Source of the DNA: Bacillus sp. 2B10
GTDB lineage: Bacteria > Pseudomonadota > Alphaproteobacteria > Sphingomonadales > Sphingomonadaceae
Direction of reading: 5' to 3'
Assembly (NCBI GenBank): GCA_003946805.1
Contig: RPSH01000010.1
Span: 41,310-105,309 of the forward strand
DNA length: 64,000 nucleotides
Every line of letters begins with the position of its first letter. The stretch's first letter is position 1. Positions 21,868 through 31,710 of the stretch are shown one piece after another. The notes beneath the pieces are model-generated. The model was not told the DNA's origin, did not search any database, and saw only the letters and a list, made by a program, of their open reading frames with translations. The position numbers and the translations under genes were made by a program.

Positions 21868-22845
21868 TCAGCGACCGGTGGCGACGATCCTCGGCCGCCC
21901 CCCGGCGCGATCGATCCGGACCGGCAGCGTCGCGGCGACTAGGTCGAGGAACGTGTCGTCGGAACCGGTCCGGAACGATCCGCTGATCCGCAGGGGTGCG
22001 ACATCGCCCACGATGCCGATCCGGACGGGGCGATAGCGGTTCACCTCGCGCACCGCACGCGCCAGCGGCACGTCGTCGAACTGCAGCCAGCCGGTCTGCC
22101 AGCCGGCGATCGCACCGGGATCGGGCGCGCGGGCCACGCGGGCCTTGCCCCCATCGATCGACAGCAGGTCGCCGGGCGGCAGCGCGGCGGGCGGCGCCGA
22201 AACGCCGTCTGCGACCGTGACTTCGGTGCCCGCACCCTGCGCGAGCAGTTCGACGCGATCCGCCTCGACCCGGGCGTTGAGCGATCCCGACCGGATCCGC
22301 ACCCGCCGGTCGCCGACGTTCAGGACCACGGGCGAACGCCCCGCGGTAATCAGCGCCTGCCCCTGCACCGACAATGTCGATCCCCGCACCGTCAGGCGAC
22401 TGGCGGTATCGAGGAGAATTCGGGTGGTATCGCCGAGCGTGACGAGCCGCCGCTGGCCGATGGCGGTCGCGAAGGTCCGCGCCTGCTGCACCGGAACGCC
22501 GGGGGGGGACGGTGGACTGCCGACATGGTGCAGCGTCAGCGCCGCCACCGGCAGGGCGACGAGCAGGGCGATCAGCACCGCGGCACCCCGCCGCGGGGTG
22601 TTTCCCGACCGCGCGTCGGCACGTGCCAGCGCCTCGTCGGCCATCTGCCGAAGCGCGTCCTCGCCGCCCAGTTCGCAGGCGACCGCTTCGATGGCGGCGA
22701 CGGCGGCATAGGCCCGTGGGTTGCCCCCATGGGTGCGCTGCCACGCATCGAAGCCGACCTGCGCCGCATCGAGCGACGCCCCGTCCGGTGCATCCTCGAG
22801 GCGGGCATGCCATCGCGCGGCCTGTTCGAGCGCGTTCGTCGTCAT
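21868..22845 (-). CDS. FecR-family anti-sigma factor/signal transducer
   Basis: 325 residues. The N-terminal cytoplasmic part has ALEQAARWHARLEDAPDG and FDAWQRTHGGNPRAYAAV, the DUF4880-type sequence that binds the sigma factor. There is one transmembrane helix (AAVLIALLVALPVAALTL, residues about 90-107). The periplasmic FecR domain has RLVTLGDTTRILLDTASRL and LQFDDVPLARAVREVNRY, a C-terminal STN-like module. Its ATG overlaps the sigma gene stop by 4 nt (ATGA). In the known FecR mechanism the receptor STN domain signals through this protein to the sigma factor. Confidence 0.9.
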   Translation of the reverse strand: MTTNALEQAARWHARLEDAPDGASLDAAQVGFDAWQRTHGGNPRAYAAVAAIEAVACELGGEDALRQMADEALARADARSGNTPRRGAAVLIALLVALPVAALTLHHVGSPPSPPGVPVQQARTFATAIGQRRLVTLGDTTRILLDTASRLTVRGSTLSVQGQALITAGRSPVVLNVGDRRVRIRSGSLNARVEADRVELLAQGAGTEVTVADGVSAPPAALPPGDLLSIDGGKARVARAPDPGAIAGWQTGWLQFDDVPLARAVREVNRYRPVRIGIVGDVAPLRISGSFRTGSDDTFLDLVAATLPVRIDRAGGRPRIVATGR

Positions 22846-23369
22846 TCGCGAAAGTCCATCAGGCGCTGGACGAGGTGTGCCAGGGCACGTGCATGATGCT
22901 TTTCCGCCGTGCTCAGCGAAATCCGCATCGTCCGGGCAACCTCGGCCATCCTCATCTCCCGCAATGTCCTTAGCGCGAATACGTCCCGGGTACGTTCCGG
23001 CAGTTCGAGCAGCGCTGCCTGTATGCGTTCGGCCATCGCCCTGCTGTCTAGGACGCGGTCGGCGCCGAAATCCGTACTCGACACGTCGACTTCGTCCAGC
23101 GAAGCATGATCCCCCGCATGACGGGCTTGTCGACGTCGATGGTGATCCACCAGCACCGACCGGGCCACGCTGATGACGTAGCTGTCGGGATTGTCGATCT
23201 TTTCCGGAAGGTTGGTCCGGATGAGCTTCAGCAGCGCGTCCTGCACGAGGTCGGGGACATCGGCCTTGTCCTGCGCATGGCGATTGAAGAACCGCACGAT
23301 CAGCAGGCGGTGCGTGCGCACCAGTCCGGCGACTATCCCGTCCGAGCGTTGACTAGCCTTGTGGTGCAA
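22842..23369 (-). CDS. ECF RNA polymerase sigma factor (FecI-like)
   Basis: 175 residues. Region 2 has LIVRFFNRHAQDKADVPDLVQDALLKL and region 4 has LPERTRDVFALRTLREMRMAEVARTMRISLSTAEKH, the usual helix-turn-helix of iron-starvation/TonB-linked ECF factors. The KH...AL end of region 4 fits the FecI group. It is the first gene of the fecI/fecR/receptor set and overlaps fecR by 4 nt. It probably directs transcription of the TonB receptor-glycosidase genes downstream. Confidence 0.9.
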   Translation of the reverse strand: MHHKASQRSDGIVAGLVRTHRLLIVRFFNRHAQDKADVPDLVQDALLKLIRTNLPEKIDNPDSYVISVARSVLVDHHRRRQARHAGDHASLDEVDVSSTDFGADRVLDSRAMAERIQAALLELPERTRDVFALRTLREMRMAEVARTMRISLSTAEKHHARALAHLVQRLMDFRE

Positions 23370-23501
23370 GCTCAGGCTCGTTCTCTATGGATGGATCGTA
23401 CAGACGGACACCATCCCCTTATACACCCGCGCGCCGGTGCAACCAGTGTCGACAGCATGGACGACGGACGATCGCGCAGCCAGGCGCCCCCCGGATCGCG
23501 T

Positions 23502-25712
23502 TCACTGCCCCCGTGCACGTGCGGCCGGTGCCGCGGCCGTTCGTCCGCCGCGACGGTCGGGCAGGGCGAAGGCGATATAGGCCGCCCCCTGTGGCCCCTT
23601 CTTGTCCCGCGCGCCGCTGGTCGCGATGACGACATACTGGCGCCCGGCGACCGAATAGGTGACCGGCGTCGCGTTGCCCGCGAACGGCAGGTCGCCCGTC
23701 CATAGCAGCCGGCCGGTGCGGCTGTCGAACGCGCGCAGCTTGCGGTCGTGGATCGTCGCCCCGATGAAGACGATGCCCCCGGCGGTCGCGATCGGGCCGC
23801 CATAGTTTTCGGATCCGGTGTTGCGCATCCCCCGCGCGGCCAGTTCCGGATATTCGCCCAGCGGCACCTTCCACAGGTAGCGCCCGGTATTGAGGTCGAT
23901 CGCGTTCAGCGTGCCCCATGGCGGCCGCACGGCGGGATATCCGTCGATGTCCTGGAACTTGTTGTAGCCCGAGATGGCATAGGGCTCGCGGACCGCCGTT
24001 CCGCCCGTCGACGTCACTTCCCGACGATCGCCGACGGGCGCCTTCCCGCCCGATGCCAGCCAGGCGACCAGCGCTGCGCGATCGGCGGCGGCGATCTGCG
24101 GAAAGCCCGGCATGCGCCCCCTGCCCTGCACGATCGTCGCGGCGATCGCTGCGGCGGTCAGGCGCGAACCAACCATGGTGAGGTCGGGAACATCCGGCGG
24201 CGAACCGCCCCGGTCGGCGCCGTGGCAGGACGAGCAGTTCGCCCGATAGGCCCGCTCGCCCGGCCCGGCATCGCGCGCCACGGTATTGGGCACGAGCCGC
24301 GTGTACCACGGAACGTCGTTGGAATTGACGTAGAGTACCCCGGTGCGCGGGTCGGCCGCCGATCCGCCCCATTCGGCGCCGCCGTCGAAGCCGGGAAAGA
24401 CGATCGTGTCGCGATCGGTCGACAACGGAACGAACTGTCCCGCGCTGCGCATCGTCCGGAAACGGGCCAGCGCGTCCGCATGCGCGGCAGGCGTGCGGCG
24501 GGTGAGCATCGCCTCGGTCAGTTGCTGACGCGCGAAAGGTGCCGGGGCGATCGGAAACGGCTGCGTGGGCGACGTCGTCTCGCCCGGCACGTCGCCGGCC
24601 GGGACAGGCCGCTCCTCGATCGGAAAGAGCGGCTTGCCCGTGACGCGATCGAACACGAAGACGAAGCCCTGCTTGGTCGTCTGCGCTACGGCGTCGATCC
24701 GCCGCCCGCCCCGCGTGACCGTCAGCAGCGTCGGTGGCGAGGGAAAGTCCCGGTCCCAGAGGTCGTGGTGCACGGCCTGGAAATGCCACAGCCGCTTGCC
24801 CGTGGCGGCATCGAGCGCGACGAGGCTGTCGGAATATAGGTTGTCGCCCTTGCGGTTGCTGCCGAAGAAATCGAACACGGGCGAACCGGTGGGCACATAC
24901 ACGATGCCGCGCCGGGTATCGACCGCGAGACCGGCCCAGGCATTGGCGCCGCCCGCCGTCCTTGCGGCACCCGCGGGCCAGGTTTCGTGTCCGACCTCGC
25001 GATCGTGCGGTATGGTGTGGAACGACCATTTGAGTCGGCCGGTGCGCACGTCATACGCCCGGATGTCGCCGGGCGCGGCCGGTGCATTCTCCGCCGTGCG
25101 GAACCCGACGATCAGCGTATCGCGAAAGAGGGTGCCGGGGCTCGTCGGAAAGACGGCATTCTGTTCCGGATCGCGGCCCAGCCCTTCGCGCAGATCGATC
25201 CGGCCACCATCGCCGAACCCGGCGACCGGTTCTCCGCTGCCCGGATCGAGCGCATAGATGAAACTGGCGTTGGAGACGAACAGCCGCTCGTCCCGCGCAC
25301 TGGCCCAATAGGTCATTCCCCGCGCCGCCTGTCCGCTGGTCTGTCCGGGTGCGAAACGCCACAATTCCCGGCCGGTGGCCGCGTCCAGCGCGAACGCGGT
25401 CTGATCGCTGGTATAGCCGTACAGCGTGGTGCCGACGACGAGCGGATGGGTCTGCACCCCGCCCTCGTCGCCGGCGGCGAACCGCCATACCTCCGTCAGT
25501 TGCGCGACGTTGTCGCGATTGATCTGCGTGAGCGTCGAATAGCGCTGCCCCGCCGGATCGCCGCCATAGGTCCGCCAGTCGCGATCCGTGGGTTGCGGAT
25601 AGGGCGTGCAGGAAGACGCCGCCGCGAGCGCCAGTCCCGCGATCGACAGTCCCGTGATCGACAGCGGCAATACCCGTGCCAGGCCGTTGCTGCCGTTCGT
25701 CCGTGCCGTCAT
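23502..25712 (-). CDS. PQQ-dependent dehydrogenase with inserted cytochrome c domain
   Basis: 736 residues from ATG 25,712 (AAGGAACGACG upstream). The N-terminal signal ends LALAAASSC, a possible lipoprotein cysteine at residue 35. A PQQ beta-propeller follows: DWRTYGGDPAGQRYSTLTQI, VGTTLYGYTSDQTAFALDAA, GRELWRFAPGQ. Near residue 490 a c-type heme motif (CSSCHGADRGG) with the distal region RGRMPGFPQI interrupts the propeller, which then resumes (PPWGTLNAIDLNTGRYLWK, FDSRTGRLLWTGDLPF). This layout is that of quinoprotein glucose/alcohol dehydrogenases that pass electrons to a built-in heme. The likely role is periplasmic sugar oxidation; substrate not determined. Confidence 0.88.
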   Translation of the reverse strand: MTARTNGSNGLARVLPLSITGLSIAGLALAAASSCTPYPQPTDRDWRTYGGDPAGQRYSTLTQINRDNVAQLTEVWRFAAGDEGGVQTHPLVVGTTLYGYTSDQTAFALDAATGRELWRFAPGQTSGQAARGMTYWASARDERLFVSNASFIYALDPGSGEPVAGFGDGGRIDLREGLGRDPEQNAVFPTSPGTLFRDTLIVGFRTAENAPAAPGDIRAYDVRTGRLKWSFHTIPHDREVGHETWPAGAARTAGGANAWAGLAVDTRRGIVYVPTGSPVFDFFGSNRKGDNLYSDSLVALDAATGKRLWHFQAVHHDLWDRDFPSPPTLLTVTRGGRRIDAVAQTTKQGFVFVFDRVTGKPLFPIEERPVPAGDVPGETTSPTQPFPIAPAPFARQQLTEAMLTRRTPAAHADALARFRTMRSAGQFVPLSTDRDTIVFPGFDGGAEWGGSAADPRTGVLYVNSNDVPWYTRLVPNTVARDAGPGERAYRANCSSCHGADRGGSPPDVPDLTMVGSRLTAAAIAATIVQGRGRMPGFPQIAAADRAALVAWLASGGKAPVGDRREVTSTGGTAVREPYAISGYNKFQDIDGYPAVRPPWGTLNAIDLNTGRYLWKVPLGEYPELAARGMRNTGSENYGGPIATAGGIVFIGATIHDRKLRAFDSRTGRLLWTGDLPFAGNATPVTYSVAGRQYVVIATSGARDKKGPQGAAYIAFALPDRRGGRTAAAPAARARGQ

Positions 25713-25787
25713 CGTCGTTCCTTGCCTGTTGCGATGGTGCCTCCCGTCATCGGGGGAGCGCACGCGACGCTGCGCCGGGGCAGGGTA

Positions 25788-26790
25788 TCAGGAACCGGTC
25801 GCTGCATCATGCCGGATGCCGGGGCCGCCGACGATATCGGCGACGAACGTGCCGTCCGCGGTTTCCAGCTGCGCGACCCATGCCCTCGACGGATCGACCG
25901 GACGTCCCGTCCAGACCGGCTGCCCCGCGCGCGGCCGGGATGCCGCCGCGAACGCGATATCGTGTCCCGGCATGCGAAGATCGCCCCGACCGGCCGGGGT
26001 TCCGGCCAGGCCGATCCGCACGTCGTCCCCGGCCGGCGTGGCCCGAAGGGACACGGCCGGTCCGGGCTGCGGTGTCCCGTGCAGCGCCGCGACCAGCGCA
26101 AGCATCCTTGCCGCCGGGACGACCCACATCTCGCGCGACGTCATGTAGCAGGTGTGCGGCCAGAACGGTACGTCGTGCCGCGCATCCATGCCGACAGGGA
26201 CCGCGTCGACGAGCGCGGGCGCCCGGGCCAACTGGATCGTTCCGGCCCCGTGGAAGACCGCGTCCTGCGCGATCGGGAACGTCCGCAGCCATTCGGCTTC
26301 GGCCAGTCGTACCGCCCCTTTCAGCTCGGCCGCCAGATTGGTCCGGATGCCGGCCTCCGTCGGCGGCGGAGCGATGTCGGGGGCGCCGAACGCCTGTGCG
26401 AACCCGATCTGCTGCACCGCCCGCGCGACATAGGGTTCGATGTCCGCCTGCTTCCAGACCGCGGTCGGCACGTGATGGAAGGGTGCCGTCTCGGCGGCGC
26501 CGCGTTGCAGGAAGCAGTCGCTTTCCAACGCCACCGCCGCCCGCCACATCACGCGATCGGCATGGCCGGGAAAGGCGGCACACAGTTTGGTGAACGCGGT
26601 CGCCGGCGCGTCCGCGAAACTGGTGTGGAACTCGTTCGCGCGGCGCGCGCCGGCACGGTCGCGGTTGTAATAGCCGGTGACGCCGCGGTCGTTGGTCAGG
26701 CGCTGTTCCTGCAACGCGATCAGGTCGCGCGCAAGGCGGACCGCATCGGCGGCATAGGATGGCTGGCCGGTGGACTGGTGCAGATCGATC
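25788..26790 (-). pseudogene. 5'-truncated six-hairpin glycosidase-like gene (GH9-like C-terminal part)
   Basis: Coherent protein sequence runs from about 26,790 leftward to the stop: AAIDLHQSTGQPSYAADAVR, LIALQEQRLTNDRGVTGYY, NEFHTSFADAPATAFTKL, FPGHADRVMWRAAVALESD and, near the end, WPHTCYMTSREMWVVPAARM. The helix-pair pattern resembles GH9 and other (alpha/alpha)6 enzymes, but the assignment is tentative. The frame stays open to 27,032, yet there it is merely antisense to the neighbouring fumarylacetoacetase fragment. No start or signal peptide remains at the boundary. I therefore read it as the tail of a gene cut by a rearrangement. Confidence 0.5.
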
Positions 26791-27272
26791 GCGGCGATCA
26801 CTGGTCGCTGCGCAAGATCGCGCCGGTCGAGATGAAGACCGGCTTCGGCTGGATCCAGGCGAAGCCGGCGTGCAGCATGGCACCGTTCGCGGTCACGCCG
26901 GAGGCGCTGGGCGCAGCTTGGTCCGACAGCCGGCTCGACGCCACGCTCGCGATCGAGTGGAACGGCGAACGGTTCGGCCGGGTGAACGGCCGTGCAGAGA
27001 TGGCATTCGGCTTCCACGAACTCGTCACGCACGCCGCGCGCACCCGCGATCTCGTCGCCGGAACGATCGTCGGATCGGGCACGCTGTCAACCGTCACCTG
27101 GGCGACGGCGGGGTCGTCATGCATCTCGGACGCCCGCGCGATCGACGTGATCCGGGGCGATGCGCCGCGATCGTTCATGCGGTTCGGCGACCGGGTGCGG
27201 ATGACAGCCACGGCCCTGGACAGACCCGTCTTCGGCGTGATCGATCAAAGGGTTACGGAACGAAAGCGGTAA
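26781..27272 (+). pseudogene. 5'-truncated fumarylacetoacetate hydrolase (FAH) family gene
   Basis: About 163 codons match the C-terminal half of FAH-family hydrolases: SLRKIAPVEMKTGFGWIQAK, PFAVTPEALGAAWSDSRL, FGFHELVTHAARTRDLVAG, TIVGSGTLSTVTW, SFMRFGDRVRMTATAL and FGVIDQRVT at the end. The N-terminal half with the metal-binding E-x-E residues is missing. There is no start codon or ribosome site at the junction near 26,785, where the oppositely oriented glycosidase-like fragment begins. It should be inactive. Confidence 0.7.
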
Positions 27273-27321
27273 CCCGGCACGACCTTTCCGGTCGATACCG
27301 ATCCGGCATGGGCACCCAGGG

Positions 27322-28809
27322 TCAGACAGGCGTGATCCGGGAAAAACGAAGCGTGAAACATGCCCCGCCGCCGGGCGCGTTCGTCGCCGACACGGTCGCA
27401 CCGTGCAGATCGGCCACCGATTTCACGATCGTCAACCCCAGACCATATCCACGGTAATTCTTGGAAAAGCGCACGAACGGTTCGAACAGATTACGGGCCT
27501 GCCCATCGGGAATGCCCTTTCCATGGTCGCGTACCGTCACGCCGCCTTCGGCATCGATCGCGATCATGACAGCCGTTCCGGACGGAGCGAAAGCGATGGC
27601 ATTGTCCACCAGATTGGTGATCGCAACCTCCACCAGCCCGGCGTCGCCCGCGATCCGCACCGCCGGGTCCATGACGGCGAGGTCAAGCCGCACGCCTCGA
27701 GCCGTCGCGACCGGATCGAGCGCGGCGATGACCCGTCCGCAGCAGGCGGCAAGGTCGACCGCATCCGACACGGCGGTACGCACGCGGACGCTCATCAGCG
27801 TAAGCAATTCGTTGACCAGCCGGGTGAGCCGGCGGACGTCGGATACCAGCTTGTCCTTTGCCTCCCCGTCGTCGAGCAGCTCCAGACGGGTCCGCAGGAC
27901 CGTCAGCGGCGTGCGCATCTCGTGTGCCGCCGCTGACAGGAAGAAGCGCTGCCGTTCCTCCACAGCCGTCACCTCCGCGATCATGCCGTTCACCGCACGG
28001 ACCAGCGGCAGCACCTCCGCCGGCAGGCCGGTTTCGGGCAGGGGGTGGATGCGGCCGTCCGCCTCGTCGCGCGGCCCGATCAGCCCCGCCATCCGCCGGA
28101 TCATGCCGATGTTGATCGCGAGGATGGTGGCGCAGAGCAGGAACACCCCCAGCGAAGGCAGCAGGAACTGCCGACTGTTCCTCCATATCAGGTCGCCATA
28201 GATTCGCAGCGGTCCCGGCCGTCCGATCGGCACCGGGTGGACGATGCCGGACAGTTCGAAATAGCGTGGCATGCCGCAGTTCAGGTAACGCACGAAACCG
28301 CGCCCGCGCGAGCGCACCACACGCTCCATTCGTACGCAGACACCGCTGGCGGCCCTGGCCCGCGCCGCCGTCATCCCCTGCAGCCCGAATTCGCGATACC
28401 GCACCGGCTCGCCGGTCCCGATCCATGTCCCCCCTACCAATGCGGCGTATCGAAAACCGGGGTTGCGGCGCGTCAGATCGACCACGAACGGGTCGCGCAC
28501 GATCGTCCGTTCGATCTCCTTTGGCGGGCGGGGCGCCGCGAGCAGGGCGTCGAAGCGGTACGTCGCCTGCGTCAGCGTCGCCTCGCGTGGATCGATATCC
28601 GGATCGGTATGATCCAGCACCGGCCGGACGGCGAGCAGATAGACGCCGCTGCACAGAAAGATCAGCGACAACAGGATGGTCTGCGCCAGCATCGACCGTG
28701 CGAGCCGCACGCTCATCGAAAATGCCGGCGCGACGGCTGAAAGGGGTGCATCCGTTGGTCCCTGGTGCGACGGAACCGCCGGTATCGTCCGTGCCGGGTG
28801 GGGATGCAA
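27322..28809 (-). CDS. Sensor histidine kinase (no response regulator adjacent)
   Basis: 495 residues; an internal ATG at 28,716 (MSVRLARSMLAQ) immediately before the first membrane helix is an equally good start. The architecture is a first helix (LAQTILLSLIFLCSGVYLL), a periplasmic sensor of about 150 residues, a second helix (FLLPSLGVFLLCATILAINI), an H-box AAAHEMRTPLTVLRTRLE (His near residue 295), an N-box NLVDNAIAFAP, G1 VRDHGKGIP and G2 GYGLGLTIVKSV. No regulator gene lies next to it. The nearest is the OmpR-type gene at 45,825-46,496, which lacks a kinase, so they may be partners. It is divergent from an M16 peptidase. Confidence 0.88.
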   Translation of the reverse strand: MHPHPARTIPAVPSHQGPTDAPLSAVAPAFSMSVRLARSMLAQTILLSLIFLCSGVYLLAVRPVLDHTDPDIDPREATLTQATYRFDALLAAPRPPKEIERTIVRDPFVVDLTRRNPGFRYAALVGGTWIGTGEPVRYREFGLQGMTAARARAASGVCVRMERVVRSRGRGFVRYLNCGMPRYFELSGIVHPVPIGRPGPLRIYGDLIWRNSRQFLLPSLGVFLLCATILAINIGMIRRMAGLIGPRDEADGRIHPLPETGLPAEVLPLVRAVNGMIAEVTAVEERQRFFLSAAAHEMRTPLTVLRTRLELLDDGEAKDKLVSDVRRLTRLVNELLTLMSVRVRTAVSDAVDLAACCGRVIAALDPVATARGVRLDLAVMDPAVRIAGDAGLVEVAITNLVDNAIAFAPSGTAVMIAIDAEGGVTVRDHGKGIPDGQARNLFEPFVRFSKNYRGYGLGLTIVKSVADLHGATVSATNAPGGGACFTLRFSRITPV

Positions 28810-28869
28810 GGCTGATGCAAGCTAGGGATGGTTGGTGTCCCGTCCGAACGATCCGAAGGAAATGCCGAC

Positions 28870-31656
28870 GTGACCCTCTCCATCACTTCGACCGTGACGG
28901 CATTGTTTGCCGGTGCCGCGCTCGTCCTGCCGGTCCCTGGTGCGGCCCGGACGATGACGCCCCCCGCCCCGTCACCGTCGACGCGTGTCGCACCGGCCCC
29001 GCCTGCGTCGATCAGGCTCGACTACCAGCGTTTCACGCTGCCCAACGGGCTGACGGTGCTGGTCCATACCGACCATTCGGTGCCGAACGTGTATCTCGGC
29101 ATCTGGTACAAGACCGGATCGAAGGACGAACCCGTCGGCCGCAGCGGCTTCGCGCACCTCTTCGAGCATCTGATGTTCCAGCAGACCGCCAACCGCAAGG
29201 GCGAGTTCCTGACGATCATGGACCAGGCCGGCGCTTCGGACATGAACGGCAGTACGACGACGGACTACACCAGCTACTACGAGATCGTGCCGACCAACGC
29301 GCTCGACATGGCGCTGTGGATGGAATCCGACCGGATGGGCTATCTGGGCGGCGGCATCACGCAGGAGGTGCTCGACGAGCAGCGGCGCGTGGTCAAGAAC
29401 GAGAAGCGGATGCGCGAATCCGCAGCCGCCGAGGAAGTGCAGCGCAGGTTCATGGCCGCCTATTATCCGCCGAACCATCCCTATGCCCACACGACCATCG
29501 GTTCGATGGAGGATCTCGACGCTGCCTCGCTCGACGATGTGCGACAATGGTTCGACGAACATTACGGCGCGGGCAACGCGGTACTCGTCCTGTCCGGCGA
29601 CATCGACCTCGCGACCGCGAAAGAGAAGGTGTCGAAATACTTCGGCGCGCTGCGGAGCGGCAAGGCCTTCAGCCGGCCGGACCAGTGGGTACCGGCACTG
29701 GGTGCGACGCGACGCGATCTGGTGTATCTCGACGGGGCGGCCCCGCAACTTACCCGCACCTGGCCGGTGTCGAACGACGACCCGCACGGCAACACGCTGT
29801 TGCTGCTGGGCGCGCGGACGATGACGTCGGTGCGCAATGCCCCCTTCACCGACTATCTGGTAAACCAGGCGAAGGTGGCGACTGCGGTCGAAGCGGATTT
29901 CAGCAGCGACCAGCTCGAAAGCAGGTTCAGCGTCGCGATGCAGTTGCGCCCAGGCGTGACGCCGCAGGCGGCCAGCGCCGCCCTCGACGTCGCGCTCCGC
30001 CGCTTCTTCAAGACGGGCCCCACCCCGGCAGGGCTGACCTCGATCATCACCGGCACTGACACCGCGATACTGCGCGCCATGGACAGCAGTGCGTCGCTGG
30101 GTCAGTTCCTGATCGAAGGCGAGGTGATGCACGAGGATCCGGGCTTCTTCCTCAAGCAGCGCGACTGGGCGCTAGCCGCGACCCCCGCCGAGGTCGCGGC
30201 GGTCGCCGGCCGGTCGCTCGGTGCCGGCCGCCCCTATTACGAGCAGGTGATCCTGCCACAGCCCGAGGCCGCGACGCGCGTGGCGGACGTCGATCGCAGC
30301 CGCATCCCGCCACCCGGACCGTTGAAGACGACGGTGACGATGCCGCAGATCACGCAGATGACGCTGTCGAACGGGATGAAGCTGGTCGTTGCCGAGCGAC
30401 ACAACCTGCCGATCGTGGACATGTCGATGCAATTCGACACCGGAACGCTCGCCGAGCGCAGCTACGCGCCCGGTGCGGCGGCCGCTGCATTTCAGCTCTT
30501 GCCGGCGGGTACGGCCACCCAGGATGCGGAACGGCTCGCGGAACGTTCATCGCTACTCGACGTGCCGCTTTCGCCCTCGGTCGATGCGCAGGGGGGCGCG
30601 TTCCGCTGGAGCGCAGGCACCGCGCGGATCGAGGAATCCTTCGCATTGGCCGCCGACGTCCTGCGCCATCCCGCCTATCCGGCAGCGGCGGTGGCTGCCG
30701 CCGCCGCCAGCACCGCCCAACGCCTGCAGGAGGAACCGGACCCGGAGGCACGCGCCGAACGGCTGTTCGCCAACGCAGTCTGGGGAAATGACGATCCTCG
30801 AGGGAAGCTCGAGCGCCCGGAAGCGTATCGCGGGTTGACGCGCGCGGCGGTGGTCCGTTTCCACGATGGCGAAATCGGCCCGTCCAATGCCACGCTGCTG
30901 ATGGTCGGCGACGTCACCCCGGCCCGGGCGAAGGTGTTGGCCGAGCGCTATTTCGGCAGCTGGCGCCCGAATATGCCGGCGGCGGCCGCCACGCTGCCGC
31001 CTGCCCGCGCCCAGCGGTCGCGCATCATCCTGGTCGATGCCCCCGGCGCCGCCCAGAGCAGCATCACCGTAGGCAACGTCGCCCCGGCGTTCGGCACCGC
31101 CAGCGACCCGGCCGAACAGGTCGCCAGTGCAGTGCTGGCGAACGGATCAAGCGGCCGGCTGAACATGAACCTGCGAGAGACGAAGGGATGGACCTACGGT
31201 TTTGGCGGCGGGATCGACGATGCTGCGACCGGCGACCGGCTGTTCACCGTCGGCGGTGCGATCGAGACGGCGCACACGGCGGAGGCGATGGCCGAAATCC
31301 GGCGCGAAATGACCGCCCTGCTGACCGATCGCCCCATCATCGCGCCGGAACTGGAAGGGGTGCAAAGCACGGTGATCCGTTCAATCGCGCAACGGGTCGC
31401 CGGGGCCGGCCGCATGCTGGACACCTTGAACGCGGCGCGCAGATACCGGATGGCATACGACTCGGTCACCTCTGCTGCGGATCGGGCGTCCGCCGTATCG
31501 CTGGATGCCGCCCGCGCCGCCGCCGGCCGGATCGTGAAGCCGGACCAACTGACATGGGTGGTGGTCGGCGACCTGAAGACGATCGAGCCGGAGATCCGCG
31601 CGCTGGACATGGCCCCGGTCGAAGTGTGGGACGCCAGTGGCAAAAAGCTGCGCTGA
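28870..31656 (+). CDS. M16-family zinc metallopeptidase, tandem two-domain form
   Basis: About 928 residues from GTG 28,870, chosen for the ribosome site GAAGGAA; an ATG at 28,828 is also in frame. A signal peptide (LFAGAALVLPVPGAA) predicts a periplasmic or outer-membrane location. The first half carries the inverted zinc motif HLFEH near residue 96 with the downstream glutamate region VKNEKRMRES. The second half (from about residue 490) has the related fold without the motif (LSNGMKLVVAERHNLPIVDM). This active/inactive pairing is typical of processing-peptidase-like M16B enzymes that degrade or process peptides. It faces the TPR operon across a hairpin. Confidence 0.9.
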   Translation: MTLSITSTVTALFAGAALVLPVPGAARTMTPPAPSPSTRVAPAPPASIRLDYQRFTLPNGLTVLVHTDHSVPNVYLGIWYKTGSKDEPVGRSGFAHLFEHLMFQQTANRKGEFLTIMDQAGASDMNGSTTTDYTSYYEIVPTNALDMALWMESDRMGYLGGGITQEVLDEQRRVVKNEKRMRESAAAEEVQRRFMAAYYPPNHPYAHTTIGSMEDLDAASLDDVRQWFDEHYGAGNAVLVLSGDIDLATAKEKVSKYFGALRSGKAFSRPDQWVPALGATRRDLVYLDGAAPQLTRTWPVSNDDPHGNTLLLLGARTMTSVRNAPFTDYLVNQAKVATAVEADFSSDQLESRFSVAMQLRPGVTPQAASAALDVALRRFFKTGPTPAGLTSIITGTDTAILRAMDSSASLGQFLIEGEVMHEDPGFFLKQRDWALAATPAEVAAVAGRSLGAGRPYYEQVILPQPEAATRVADVDRSRIPPPGPLKTTVTMPQITQMTLSNGMKLVVAERHNLPIVDMSMQFDTGTLAERSYAPGAAAAAFQLLPAGTATQDAERLAERSSLLDVPLSPSVDAQGGAFRWSAGTARIEESFALAADVLRHPAYPAAAVAAAAASTAQRLQEEPDPEARAERLFANAVWGNDDPRGKLERPEAYRGLTRAAVVRFHDGEIGPSNATLLMVGDVTPARAKVLAERYFGSWRPNMPAAAATLPPARAQRSRIILVDAPGAAQSSITVGNVAPAFGTASDPAEQVASAVLANGSSGRLNMNLRETKGWTYGFGGGIDDAATGDRLFTVGGAIETAHTAEAMAEIRREMTALLTDRPIIAPELEGVQSTVIRSIAQRVAGAGRMLDTLNAARRYRMAYDSVTSAADRASAVSLDAARAAAGRIVKPDQLTWVVVGDLKTIEPEIRALDMAPVEVWDASGKKLR

Positions 31657-31665
31657 GCAGTCGAA

Positions 31666-31698
31666 TCGCGCGGTCCCGGCTCCCGCGGGACCGCGCGA
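31666..31698. terminator. GC-rich hairpin between convergent transcripts
   Basis: TCGCGCGGTCCC (31666-31677) pairs perfectly with GGGACCGCGCGA (31687-31698), a 12-bp stem with a 9-nt loop. It is in the 54-nt gap between the M16 peptidase stop and the TPR gene stop. There is no strong T-run, so it is a probable bidirectional terminator or RNA-stabilising hairpin. Confidence 0.6.
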
Positions 31699-31710
31699 GA
31701 ACGCTATCCG

